Shown here piece by piece: positions 1 to 6,478 of a stretch of DNA of 8,907 nt. The notes beneath the pieces are model-generated. The model saw only the letters and a list, made by a program, of their open reading frames with translations. It was not told the DNA's origin and made no database searches. The position numbers were made by a program, and so were the translations under genes. This DNA comes from Planctomycetota bacterium (lineage in GTDB: Bacteria; Planctomycetota; Planctomycetia; Pirellulales; Thermoguttaceae). The stretch spans positions 1-8,907 of the forward strand of contig DQVB01000498.1 in NCBI GenBank assembly GCA_015661985.1, written 5' to 3'. Each line of letters starts with the position of its first letter. The stretch's first letter is position 1.

Positions 1-822
1 CGCGGCCTCGGCGGGGCTCCCGGGAATGACACGAACGATGAGCAGCGAGCCCTGATCCGCCTTCAACTCGACGCCCAACCCCACGAAACTGCCCTCGATC
101 TGCGAGTACACTTCAGCCAACTGGTCCGGCGTCAGATAAGCGGAGTAGATGTCCAACGCCCCGATCATCCCGCAGACGAACTCCATCACTACGGCCGCCG
201 GTCGGACGCCCATTTCCGTTTGGGCCAGCCGCGAGGCCAGCTCCACGGCGCTGCGGACGTCGGCCGGGCTTTGGATGAGCATGGGGCCCAAGGTGCGGCG
301 CAGGCGGCCGCGGAACTCGGCCACCCGCCTCGGGTCGGCCCCAGGGCAGTGGCGCTGGAGAAACGCCGGTTCCGAAAGGGCCACATTCAACGCGTGGGTT
401 CCGTCTTCCACCAGCGCCTTCCAGTGAGGCGATTCGACGTAGTGGACCTGGATCTTTCGCAGCACGTCGCCCAGTACATCCAGCGCCTGCGAGAAGGATA
501 ACTGGCTGACCAGGTTGCAAAAGGATTTATCGCGATAGCGGCGCCCGAGCTCGTAGTGCAGACGGGCGTGCTGGAAACGCTCCTCCAGCCCGCGGTCCCC
601 TGGAAACTGGCGCACAGCCTCTTCATAATGCCCCACGGCCTCGCCCCAACGGCCCTCCATCTCCAGTTGCCAGCCACGCCGTAACAGTTGCTCGATTTCC
701 GTCTGGTGCGCCGGACCATAAATCGATGGCTGGGCCCACGCCGGCAGGAACAGAAGACCCGTTGCCAGTACGATGCTGGCCAACGCCCCGCTGAGCAGAC
801 AATCCTTTCGTTGCATCGTCAT
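1..822 (-). CDS. S41-family carboxy-terminal processing protease, 5' part only (runs off left edge)
   Basis: I translated the minus strand from ATG at 822-820; the frame stays open to base 1, giving the first 274 residues, so the product is incomplete. It begins with a signal peptide: charged RK, a hydrophobic run (LLSGALASIVLATGLLFL), then AWA before Gln, a good signal peptidase I site. Residues ~40-100 look TPR-like (GRWGEAVGHYEEAVRQFPGD). The last ~60 residues match the segment leading into the PDZ domain of C-terminal processing proteases (IYSAYLTPDQLAEVYSQIEG, then FVGLGVEL and VIPGSPAEAA). The Ser/Lys catalytic part would lie left of the window and cannot be checked. Family members cleave proteins outside the cytoplasmic membrane. 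A second in-frame ATG at 816-814 is an alternative start; neither has a clear Shine-Dalgarno sequence. It is divergent from the cas operon with a ~960-nt gap, so probably a housekeeping neighbour. Confidence 0.85.
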   Translation of the reverse strand, partial: MTMQRKDCLLSGALASIVLATGLLFLPAWAQPSIYGPAHQTEIEQLLRRGWQLEMEGRWGEAVGHYEEAVRQFPGDRGLEERFQHARLHYELGRRYRDKSFCNLVSQLSFSQALDVLGDVLRKIQVHYVESPHWKALVEDGTHALNVALSEPAFLQRHCPGADPRRVAEFRGRLRRTLGPMLIQSPADVRSAVELASRLAQTEMGVRPAAVVMEFVCGMIGALDIYSAYLTPDQLAEVYSQIEGSFVGLGVELKADQGSLLIVRVIPGSPAEAA

Positions 823-891
823 ATCCGTGGCGCGCCGGTGGTTCCAATGGCTGCAGGGGCAAAAGCGAGCCTTGCAAGAAGCCCGCAAAGC

Positions 892-920
892 AATATAGAC
901 CACGTTCCGCGCTCGGTCAA
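892..920 (-). promoter_or_regulatory. Sigma-70-type promoter for the S41 protease gene
   Basis: On the minus strand TTGACC (920-915) is followed after exactly 17 nt by TATATT (897-892); each box differs from the consensus at one position. Transcription would start near 885, leaving a ~60-nt leader before ATG 822. A short inverted repeat, GTCA-5 nt-TGAC (916-928), overlaps the -35 box and could be an operator half-site pair, though it is short enough to arise by chance. Confidence 0.6.
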
Positions 921-1109
921 AAAATGACTCGCCTTTTCCCGGCGCACAATCCGACCTGCCCGCATCACCGGACCCACCTGTTTGGCGTCAGACCGGCCAG
1001 GGCTGGACGCATCGGTAAGACCGACTCAAGCCGTAACACGCGCATGTCCGGTAAAGGCGCAAGAACACCCAGCGCCGCAGAAGAACCAGAGGTTCCCTCT
1101 CCCCGCGCG

Positions 1110-1131
1110 CCTCAGCGATGTTGCGCTGGGG
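1110..1131. repeat. Inverted repeat / hairpin, 8-bp arms
   Basis: CCTCAGCG (1110-1117) and CGCTGGGG (1124-1131) can pair over 8 positions, one of them a G-U pair in RNA, with the 6-nt loop ATGTTG. No T tract follows on either strand, so it is not a standard intrinsic terminator. Its role is unknown; it may be part of an intergenic repeat family. Confidence 0.4.
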
Positions 1132-1164
1132 TGTGAGACCGATTCCGGCACCCGTATTATTCAT

Positions 1165-1216
1165 GACCTCACAGACCGCGCAGACCGCGCAGACCTCGCA
1201 GACCTCGTAGACCGGA
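1165..1216. repeat. 9-bp tandem repeat (GACCKCGCA type), about 5.7 copies
   Basis: Consecutive units are GACCTCACA, GACCGCGCA, GACCGCGCA, GACCTCGCA, GACCTCGTA and a partial GACCGGA. Five full 9-nt units differ mainly at unit positions 5 and 8. A 9-bp period keeps a frame open and would encode short Asp-Arg/Leu-Ala or Cys-Glu/Ala-Val repeats, but the surrounding frames look non-coding. It resembles the short-word minisatellites often seen between genes in G+C-rich environmental bacteria. Confidence 0.8.
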
Positions 1217-1602
1217 ACGAGCAACCACAGCCTTTGCCGGGACTTCGGTCGCTCGGCCAACGAGCAAACTGAAGCACAGTCCATGCCACGTCGAATCGCG
1301 TTTGCCCCGCTCCGGCGGCAGTTCGCGCGACCCTGTTCCGGCCGGCGTGAGCAACCCGGGCTGTTCAATTGAGAACGTGCTTCAGAACTTCGCAGGGACG
1401 ATTGCTCGCGTGGGTCCTTCCTTCCGCCCAGGGGCGCATAAGCGCTGCCACGAGTTACCGCACTCCCCAACCAGAATTCGGCGATCAAGCGGCGGTGGCC
1501 GGCCGCGCAGTCAGACAACGCGTGTTCCGCAAGAAGGCCGACAACGGGCCGGGATGCCCGTCCAAACGGCAACGGGGCCGGATCGAAGCTATGGTCCGGC
1601 TT

Positions 1603-1660
1603 CCCGTACGGGTATACTGGCGGTGGTTTCCGCGCCTTGTACGGGTGGCCACATGGCCAC
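1603..1660 (+). promoter_or_regulatory. Candidate cas-operon promoter/operator region
   Basis: TATACT at 1613-1618 is a good -10 box, but at 16-18 nt upstream there is only a poor -35 match (around TATGGT, 1590-1595). Two dyads flank it: the perfect 10-bp palindrome CCCGTACGGG (1603-1612) directly upstream, and GTGGCCA-CA-TGGCCAC (1645-1660), two perfect 7-bp arms around a 2-bp centre, downstream. GTACGGGT also occurs twice (1606-1613 and 1639-1646), 33 bp apart, about three helical turns. This would suit an operon controlled by a dimeric repressor or an activator compensating for the weak -35, but promoter and operator are both inferred from sequence alone. Confidence 0.35.
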
Positions 1661-1764
1661 GGTTTTCTTGGAAATTGGAGCGAACCTTGCGGGGACCGAT
1701 CGCCTCTTGTTTGTCATCGGCCTCACGGGGAGCCGGTGCGGGCAGTGGTGGGCCGCTGTGCTGT

Positions 1765-1772
1765 AGGGGAGG
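1765..1772 (+). promoter_or_regulatory. Ribosome binding site deciding the cas6 start
   Basis: AGGGGAGG lies 8 nt before GTG 1781 and is the only strong Shine-Dalgarno sequence near the beginning of the Cas6 frame. It favours GTG 1781 over the ATG at 1637, whose extra 48 residues look like translated non-coding DNA. Confidence 0.8.
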
Positions 1773-1780
1773 ACGGTATT

Positions 1781-2698
1781 GTGCGGTACGTCGAGCTGGA
1801 GTTTGAGGCCGAGCTGGAGGGCCGGAGGTCGTTCTTGCCGCGTTTCCCGGGGGCAACGCTCCGCGGTGCTTTGGGATACGTGCTTCGGGACACCGTGTGC
1901 CAGTTGCGCCAGGCCGATTGCCGGCACTGCGTGCTCCAGGCCGCTTGCCCGTATCCTGCAATTTTCGAGGGGCTTGCCCCCGAAAACCGCCGGGTGATGC
2001 GGCTCTATGAGAGAATCCCCCAGCCTTTCGTGCTTGTGGTGGCATGGCCCGACCGGCATGGCATGGCATCCTCCGTCCTCACCTGGGGCGTGCGCTTGTT
2101 CGGTCCGGCGTGCAGTTATTGGCCTTATGTTGTGCACGTTTACCGGACGGTGGGCCAGCGCGGATTGGGCAAGCGGCGCATCCGATACCGGTTGCGCAAG
2201 GTGACCGATGCGGTGACCGGGCAGGTGGTGTGGTCGCCGGACAATGCCGAGCCGCGGCAGCCAGGCTTCGGGAACGTCTTGGCCGGCGGGCGGTCCACGC
2301 CCGACGAATGTACCCTGCGGTGGGTGTTCTCCACACCCGTACGCCTGGCGCTCAACTCCGGCCACCTGAGCGGCCTGGATCTGGTGCTGGCCGGAAGGCG
2401 ACGTTTACACATCATGGAGTACTTTTACGGCGAGGGGGACGAGCAAGGGGACAGCGAGTCGGGCGAGCGGCTGGAGGCGGGGCAGTTCACCACATTGGCG
2501 TCTCGCATTCGGCCATGGCGTCTGCAGCGCTATTCGGGCCGGCAGAATCGCCCCATGAGTTTGTACGGTTTGGCTGGTGAGATCGTCATCCACGGGCCAT
2601 GGGGCCGATCCGGCCCGTGGCTCGGGGCCGTGCCGCTTTTGCACCTGGGCAAGGCCACCAGCTTCGGACTGGGACGTGCACGATGGGAGGTAGTATGA
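1781..2698 (+). CDS. cas6: Cas6, CRISPR pre-crRNA processing endoribonuclease
   Basis: Cas6 cuts the long CRISPR transcript inside each repeat to release guide RNAs. The 305-residue product starts at GTG after a strong ribosome binding site and begins RYVELEFEAELEG, the first strand of a RAMP ferredoxin fold. Residues ~24-36 (GATLRGALGYVLR) and a cysteine set (C40, C47, C50, C56, the last in CPYPAIFE) match the bacterial Cas6 form with this N-terminal C-x2-C...CPY pattern. The C-terminus carries the family hallmark: RYSGRQNRPMSLYGLAGE and then the Gly-rich loop HLGKATSFGLGRARWEVV (288-305). I cannot assign the catalytic His from sequence alone. It is the first gene of the operon, and its TGA overlaps the cas10 ATG (ATGA, 2695-2698). 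Its substrate is presumably the array at 8798, whose repeat has a short stem ending 8 nt before the repeat end, as Cas6 cleavage expects. Confidence 0.93.
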   Translation: MRYVELEFEAELEGRRSFLPRFPGATLRGALGYVLRDTVCQLRQADCRHCVLQAACPYPAIFEGLAPENRRVMRLYERIPQPFVLVVAWPDRHGMASSVLTWGVRLFGPACSYWPYVVHVYRTVGQRGLGKRRIRYRLRKVTDAVTGQVVWSPDNAEPRQPGFGNVLAGGRSTPDECTLRWVFSTPVRLALNSGHLSGLDLVLAGRRRLHIMEYFYGEGDEQGDSESGERLEAGQFTTLASRIRPWRLQRYSGRQNRPMSLYGLAGEIVIHGPWGRSGPWLGAVPLLHLGKATSFGLGRARWEVV

Positions 2699-5259
2699 AT
2701 CCAGCGCCGAGAACCAAGCCACACGAGCGGGCTCACCTCTTGGCCGCCGCGGGGCTGCTGCACGACACGGGCAAAGTGGGGGAACCAGCCGGAGCCCCTT
2801 TGCACGACACGATCATTAGGCTTTCCCACAGCATTTGCCCGCATGACGCATGTTGGCGGCCCCAATACATTCACGTGGTCTATAGCGCCCAGTTGTTGCA
2901 CGAGGCGGAAGAGCAGGACTGCCGCTTCGGCGGGTTGGACCGATCCGAGTTGTTCAAGGTGGTTGCGTATCACCATCAGAACTCCGAAACACTGGATCAG
3001 TGCCTGTTGCGCAAAGCAGACTGGCTGGCCAGCGGCCACGATCGCAGCGAAGCGCCGCCCGAGGACCGCAGGGCGGGCGTCGTGACCGGCCTTTGGCCGA
3101 TCCTCCGGTCCCTGAGGTGGTCGGACGAACCGGGTCCGTCGGCGCCGGAATTCCTCGAAATCATGGCGACGCGGACGCTCTCGTTCGACCAGGACGCCGT
3201 GCTCCCACGGCCGCCGCAGGATCGCGGCGCCTATGGTGAGGCCTGCCTGAAGATCTGGGAAGAGCTTCTCTCAGCCATTGGCGGGCGCTATTGGGACGCC
3301 GGCGACTGCATTCAGCGGCTGGAAGCGATTGTGCGGCGCACGCTACATGCTGTGCCGGCCAGCCGCCAGTACGGGCAGCAGGCGGACGTTTCTCTTTCGG
3401 AACACTGCCGCATTACGGCGGCCTTTGCCGCGTGCTTGGCCCTGTTGCATCCTCCGGACGGTCCCACGGCCCAGCTGCGCGAACCGAACCGGATCGAGGG
3501 ACGGTATCGGTTGCTCAACCTGGGCGTGGGGCGGATCCAGGAGTTCATTCTGCGTAGCGTCCCCCCGCTCGACGAAGCGCTGGGTGAGACGGCCGAAAGA
3601 GGCATGGCCCGACGGCTGCGGGCGAGGTCCTTTTATGTGAGCCTGCTGACGTGGTTGGCCGCCCGCCGGGTGCTGGCCGCGGCCGGCTTGCCCGTGGTCA
3701 ACCTCCTTTTCGACGGGGGTGGGCGGTCGATGCTGCTGCTGCCCGATGAGCAGGCAACCATCGCGCGCGTGCAGGACGCCCTCCAGTACCTGGATCAGTG
3801 GTTGGCCGAACGCCTCGGAGGCACCCTGCGGTTGGATATCGCCCTCAGCGACCCCCTTGCAGACGAGGATCTCAACCGCGAACGTTTCTCGGCCACCTTC
3901 CGCCAGGTCGATCAGCAGTTGGGCGAAGCCCGCTGGCGCCTGCCCGCCGGAGGACTGGGGGACAACACGGGATGGAACGAAAGGGGCTGGACGGGGACCG
4001 AAGCGAATCTGCCGGCCGATCGGGGCGGATTCTTGAAGGACATGGAAAACTTGGGCCGCAACCTGCCCAAGGCCAACTTTCTCACCCTCGATGGCTCGGA
4101 CCACCATCGCCTGGGGCCGGTGCTGGAGATTTTTGGGTACCAAGTGCGCCTCCATTCGGCCCAGCCGCCTGTGCCGACCGACTGCTTTGCCCTCCGGCTT
4201 CGGGAGGACCAACATCCGGCCACACCCCTGTGGCTGGCTTCGGGCCATGTGCCCCAGGCAACGGCCGAGGACATGGCGCGGATTACCGCCGGCGTCGGTC
4301 GTCGCGACCGGCCGCCGGAGGAGACGGCCCAAGAGCATGGCGAGGTGCTTACCTTCACCGACTTGGCCCTCTTGGCCGAGGACGAAGCGGGCCGGCCGCT
4401 AGGCCACGATATGTTGGGGGCACTGAAGGCAGACGTGGACCGGCTGGGAATGCTCCTGGGCTATGGCCTCGGCCGAGCGGTCTCCTTCAGCCGTTATGCG
4501 TCGGTCGCCCGGACGCTGGACCAGTTCTTCAAAGGTTTCTTGCAGGAGCAGCTGCGCAGCCGGTATCGCCACATCTACACGGTGTTTACCGGCGGCGACG
4601 ACCTGTTCCTGATCGGCCCCTGGTACGACTTGGCCCGCTTGGCCCAGGACCTGCACGACTGGTTCGGCCGGCTCACCTGCCACAACCCCGATGTCACGTT
4701 TTCCGCGGGGCTGGTCTTTTCCCGGCCCGCCACCCCGGTCCGCCACCTGGCTTGGCTGGCCGAACAGGCGCTGGAGAAGGCCAAAGACGCCGGCCGCGAC
4801 CGCATTACGGTCGGTTGCAACACCCTCGCATGGTCCCAGTACGAGGACGCCTTGCAGCTGCACCGCCTGATGCGAAGCCTGGCGGCCTCCGGTTCCGGCG
4901 CACGACCGGCCCTGACAAGCTCGCTGGTTTACCGCCTCCTCCAGTACGCCCTCATGGCCCGGCGCGGGCTGCGGCCCAACGAGCAGGAAGCCACCTGTCG
5001 GCGGCGGTGCCGTCAGGATGGAAAGCTCATGGCCCGGCGCAGGCTGCGGCCCAACGAGCAGCCGAAGCTCACGGATCTGAAATGGCGAGCCCAAATGAGC
5101 TATGACCTGAAGCGCAACCTCCCGGCCCCGGACAGCGCCGACTCGCCCCTCGGGCGCCTCCACCGGGCCCTGATGGCTATTCGTTCTGTCGACGACGCCG
5201 GTGTGCTCCACACCGCGGCCACACTGACCCTGTACTTCATGAGAGGAGTCGAAAGATGA
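2695..5259 (+). CDS. cas10: Cas10/Csm1, large subunit of the type III-A effector (HD and GGDD cyclase)
   Basis: Large subunit of the Csm complex, 854 residues. Active members degrade ssDNA with the HD domain and make cyclic oligoadenylates with Palm2 when target RNA binds. In order: HD domain with GLLHDTGK (H23-D24) and a second conserved stretch VAYHHQNS; Palm1 from ~276 (GRIQEFI, then ARSFYVSLL and GGGRSMLLLP near 342); a linker of ~415-560; Palm2 with KADVDRLG (D580, D582) and the cyclase motif GGDD (633-636); a helical C-terminal domain to 854. Both active sites look intact. Two oddities: the linker has a single Cys (C497) where Csm1 proteins usually carry a four-Cys zinc site, and residues 753-789 contain a near-perfect internal repeat that looks like an insertion. 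ATG 2695 follows GGGAGG at short spacing (4 nt) and overlaps the cas6 stop; in-frame ATG 2683 is an alternative. The stop overlaps csm2 by ATGA. Confidence 0.96.
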   Translation: MNPAPRTKPHERAHLLAAAGLLHDTGKVGEPAGAPLHDTIIRLSHSICPHDACWRPQYIHVVYSAQLLHEAEEQDCRFGGLDRSELFKVVAYHHQNSETLDQCLLRKADWLASGHDRSEAPPEDRRAGVVTGLWPILRSLRWSDEPGPSAPEFLEIMATRTLSFDQDAVLPRPPQDRGAYGEACLKIWEELLSAIGGRYWDAGDCIQRLEAIVRRTLHAVPASRQYGQQADVSLSEHCRITAAFAACLALLHPPDGPTAQLREPNRIEGRYRLLNLGVGRIQEFILRSVPPLDEALGETAERGMARRLRARSFYVSLLTWLAARRVLAAAGLPVVNLLFDGGGRSMLLLPDEQATIARVQDALQYLDQWLAERLGGTLRLDIALSDPLADEDLNRERFSATFRQVDQQLGEARWRLPAGGLGDNTGWNERGWTGTEANLPADRGGFLKDMENLGRNLPKANFLTLDGSDHHRLGPVLEIFGYQVRLHSAQPPVPTDCFALRLREDQHPATPLWLASGHVPQATAEDMARITAGVGRRDRPPEETAQEHGEVLTFTDLALLAEDEAGRPLGHDMLGALKADVDRLGMLLGYGLGRAVSFSRYASVARTLDQFFKGFLQEQLRSRYRHIYTVFTGGDDLFLIGPWYDLARLAQDLHDWFGRLTCHNPDVTFSAGLVFSRPATPVRHLAWLAEQALEKAKDAGRDRITVGCNTLAWSQYEDALQLHRLMRSLAASGSGARPALTSSLVYRLLQYALMARRGLRPNEQEATCRRRCRQDGKLMARRRLRPNEQPKLTDLKWRAQMSYDLKRNLPAPDSADSPLGRLHRALMAIRSVDDAGVLHTAATLTLYFMRGVER
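4951..5061 (+). repeat. In-frame 36-bp direct repeat within cas10, 75-bp period
   Basis: The copies at 4951-4986 and 5026-5061 differ at one base (G/A at position 16) and are separated by 39 nt. Both start on a codon boundary and encode LMARRGLRPNEQ and LMARRRLRPNEQ. The interval encodes a basic stretch with C-x3-C (EATCRRRCRQDGK). The family-like C-terminal domain appears to continue directly from YRLLQYALMARR to LTDLKWRAQMSYDLKRN, so about 25-30 residues look inserted or expanded. The sequence after copy 2 does not resemble the 39-nt interval, so this is not a simple complete 75-bp tandem duplication. Confidence 0.9.
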
Positions 5260-5708
5260 AAGACAGACACTTCCCACGGCAAAGAAGCCGCCGACCGAGC
5301 GGCCCCGTCGAGGTGCTGTTCGATCCGGCCAAACCGGACACCGAACTGTTCGACACCCTGGCCGAGAAGCAGGCCGAGCAGCTGGAGGTCAATTCCAGTC
5401 AGCTGCGCCGCTTCTTCGGCGAAATCAAGGACCTGTACCGCCGCTTCAACGCCCTGGCCTCCGGCGAAGCCGAACAGCGCCGCCAGGAAATCTACAGCAC
5501 ACAGATCGAACCGCGGTTCAAAATGGTACGCAGCAAAGTGGCCTACGCCACGCGCGCCGGCGGTCAAACGAAGCTTCCCGAACGGTTTGCCGAGTTTCTC
5601 AAGACGGGCATCCAGCGGGTGGGGAACCAGGAAGAGTTCGTTCGTTTCATAATGCATGTCGAAGCCGTCGTGGGTTTCATGTACGGAAAAGGAAAGGTGA
5701 AGCAATGA
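5256..5708 (+). CDS. csm2: Csm2, small subunit of the type III-A effector
   Basis: Csm2 is the small helical subunit that stacks along the Csm3 filament on the guide/target duplex. The 150-residue product has the usual core: SSQLRRFFGEIKDLYRRF (~47-64), FKMVRSKVAYATRAG (~88-102), LPERFAEFLKTGI, and the C-terminal EEFVRFIMHVEAVVGFMYGK. The first ~40 residues are basic and Pro-rich, probably flexible. The start is well supported: GAGAGGAG (5241-5248) lies 7 nt before ATG 5256, which overlaps the cas10 stop as ATGA. Its own stop overlaps csm3 the same way, so its synthesis is probably coupled to both neighbours. Confidence 0.93.
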   Translation: MKDRHFPRQRSRRPSGPVEVLFDPAKPDTELFDTLAEKQAEQLEVNSSQLRRFFGEIKDLYRRFNALASGEAEQRRQEIYSTQIEPRFKMVRSKVAYATRAGGQTKLPERFAEFLKTGIQRVGNQEEFVRFIMHVEAVVGFMYGKGKVKQ

Positions 5709-6475
5709 GCGCAGAGGTCCGACTTGTCAAAGTACGCACCATCACCGGCAGACTGGTGGTGGAAACGGGACTCCGCATTGGGGCCAGCCAGGAGACGATG
5801 GAGATCTCCGGCCTTGACAACCCTATCATCCGCAATCCGGCCAACGGCGAGCCGTTCATACCCGGCTCTTCGCTCAAGGGACGCATGCGGAGCCTGGCCG
5901 AGTGGTACTTCGGTGAATTGCCGCACGAGGGCGATGTGACTAAGCCCATCGTCACGTCCCAAACCGCTCGCGTCTTCGGCATCCCCGCCCGGGATCCACG
6001 CAGGGTCAATGGTGAGGAAGAGAAAAAGGCGCACCAGCGCGGTCCCACCCGCCTGATCGTGCGTGACGCGCCCCTTTCGGAGGAAAGCCGCAAACGATTC
6101 AAGGAAGGTGTGCCGATCACAGAAATCAAGAGTGAAAACTCCATCAACCGGCTCACCTCGGTGGCCAATCCCCGGCCTATGGAAAGAGTACTTCCCGGGG
6201 TCAGCTTCGACGTGGAGCTGGTTTACCGAGTGTTCGACGTTGACCGGGACGGAGGCGAAGGCGATGACGGGCTGTTCAGCAAGGTGTTGCTGAAAGCCTT
6301 GGCGCTGTTGCAGGCCGACGCGCTGGGCGGCGGCTCCAGCCGGGGCAACGGCAAGGTGCGTTTCGAGAATCTGTGCGAGAACGGCAGGCCGATCACGCTG
6401 CCCGAACTTCGCTTCGAAGCGGATCCGGGGGGCAGTTCGGCATCGGCGGGCCAAGGGACGCAAGCCGGAGGATGA
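5705..6475 (+). CDS. csm3: Csm3, backbone RAMP subunit and target-RNA ribonuclease
   Basis: Csm3 forms the repeated backbone of the Csm complex and cuts bound target RNA every 6 nt. The 256-residue product opens with ITGRLVVETGLRIGAS and then GLDNPIIRNP, in which D38 corresponds to the catalytic Asp of characterised Csm3 proteins. PFIPGSSLKGRMRSLAEW (~51-68) is the canonical RAMP loop, and the second half has the Gly-rich stretch ALGGGSSRGNGKVRF. The segment before VFG (YFGELPHEGDVTKPIVTSQTAR) has no cysteine, whereas many Csm3 proteins carry a Cys-rich zinc site there. The last ~20 residues (PGGSSASAGQGTQAGG) are low-complexity and probably disordered. ATG 5705 overlaps the csm2 stop (ATGA) and sits after a GGAAAGGTGA ribosome-binding stretch. 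Confidence 0.95.
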   Translation: MSAEVRLVKVRTITGRLVVETGLRIGASQETMEISGLDNPIIRNPANGEPFIPGSSLKGRMRSLAEWYFGELPHEGDVTKPIVTSQTARVFGIPARDPRRVNGEEEKKAHQRGPTRLIVRDAPLSEESRKRFKEGVPITEIKSENSINRLTSVANPRPMERVLPGVSFDVELVYRVFDVDRDGGEGDDGLFSKVLLKALALLQADALGGGSSRGNGKVRFENLCENGRPITLPELRFEADPGGSSASAGQGTQAGG

Positions 6476-6478
6476 GGC

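Larger units (their letters stand above)
823..1780. other. Long gene-free region between the protease gene and the cas operon
   Basis: No reading frame here gives a protein I recognise. The open frames on both strands are Arg/Pro/Gly-rich shadows typical of G+C-rich non-coding DNA, and the minus-strand frame at 988-1572 reads straight through a 9-bp tandem repeat. Supported contents are the protease promoter (892-920), a hairpin (1110-1131), the tandem repeat (1165-1216), two copies of AACGAGCAA (1216-1224 and 1259-1267), and the TATACT box with two dyads just upstream of cas6 (1603-1660). I see no tRNA, no CRISPR repeat and no transposon end. The size is large for a simple divergent promoter region. 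Confidence 0.6.

Noticed and set aside
387..719. Small minus-strand frames in 113-877 as separate genes
   Set aside because: They lie in the wrong frame. The third minus frame, open from 822 to the window edge, encodes the S41 protease with signal peptide and PDZ onset.
1..822. The S41 protease as a protease effector of the type III system
   Set aside because: It has a signal peptide and so acts outside the cytoplasm, no ligand-binding domain is visible, it is divergent, and ~960 nt separate it from the operon.
988..1572. 194-residue minus-strand open frame
   Set aside because: Arg/Ser-rich with no recognisable motif; it reads through the 9-bp tandem repeat and has no ribosome binding site.
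1637..1780. Longer Cas6 starting at ATG 1637
   Set aside because: The added 48 residues have no family resemblance, and a strong AGGGGAGG ribosome binding site sits just before GTG 1781, where the RAMP fold begins.
4951..5061. The 36-nt repeat/39-nt interval in cas10 as a CRISPR unit
   Set aside because: The lengths coincide with the array (36 and 39), but the sequence is unrelated to the CRISPR repeat and both copies are coding and in frame.
3798..5105. 435-residue plus-strand frame overlapping cas10
   Set aside because: Pro/Gly/Arg-rich shadow of the cas10 frame in G+C-rich DNA; cas10 carries clear HD and GGDD motifs.
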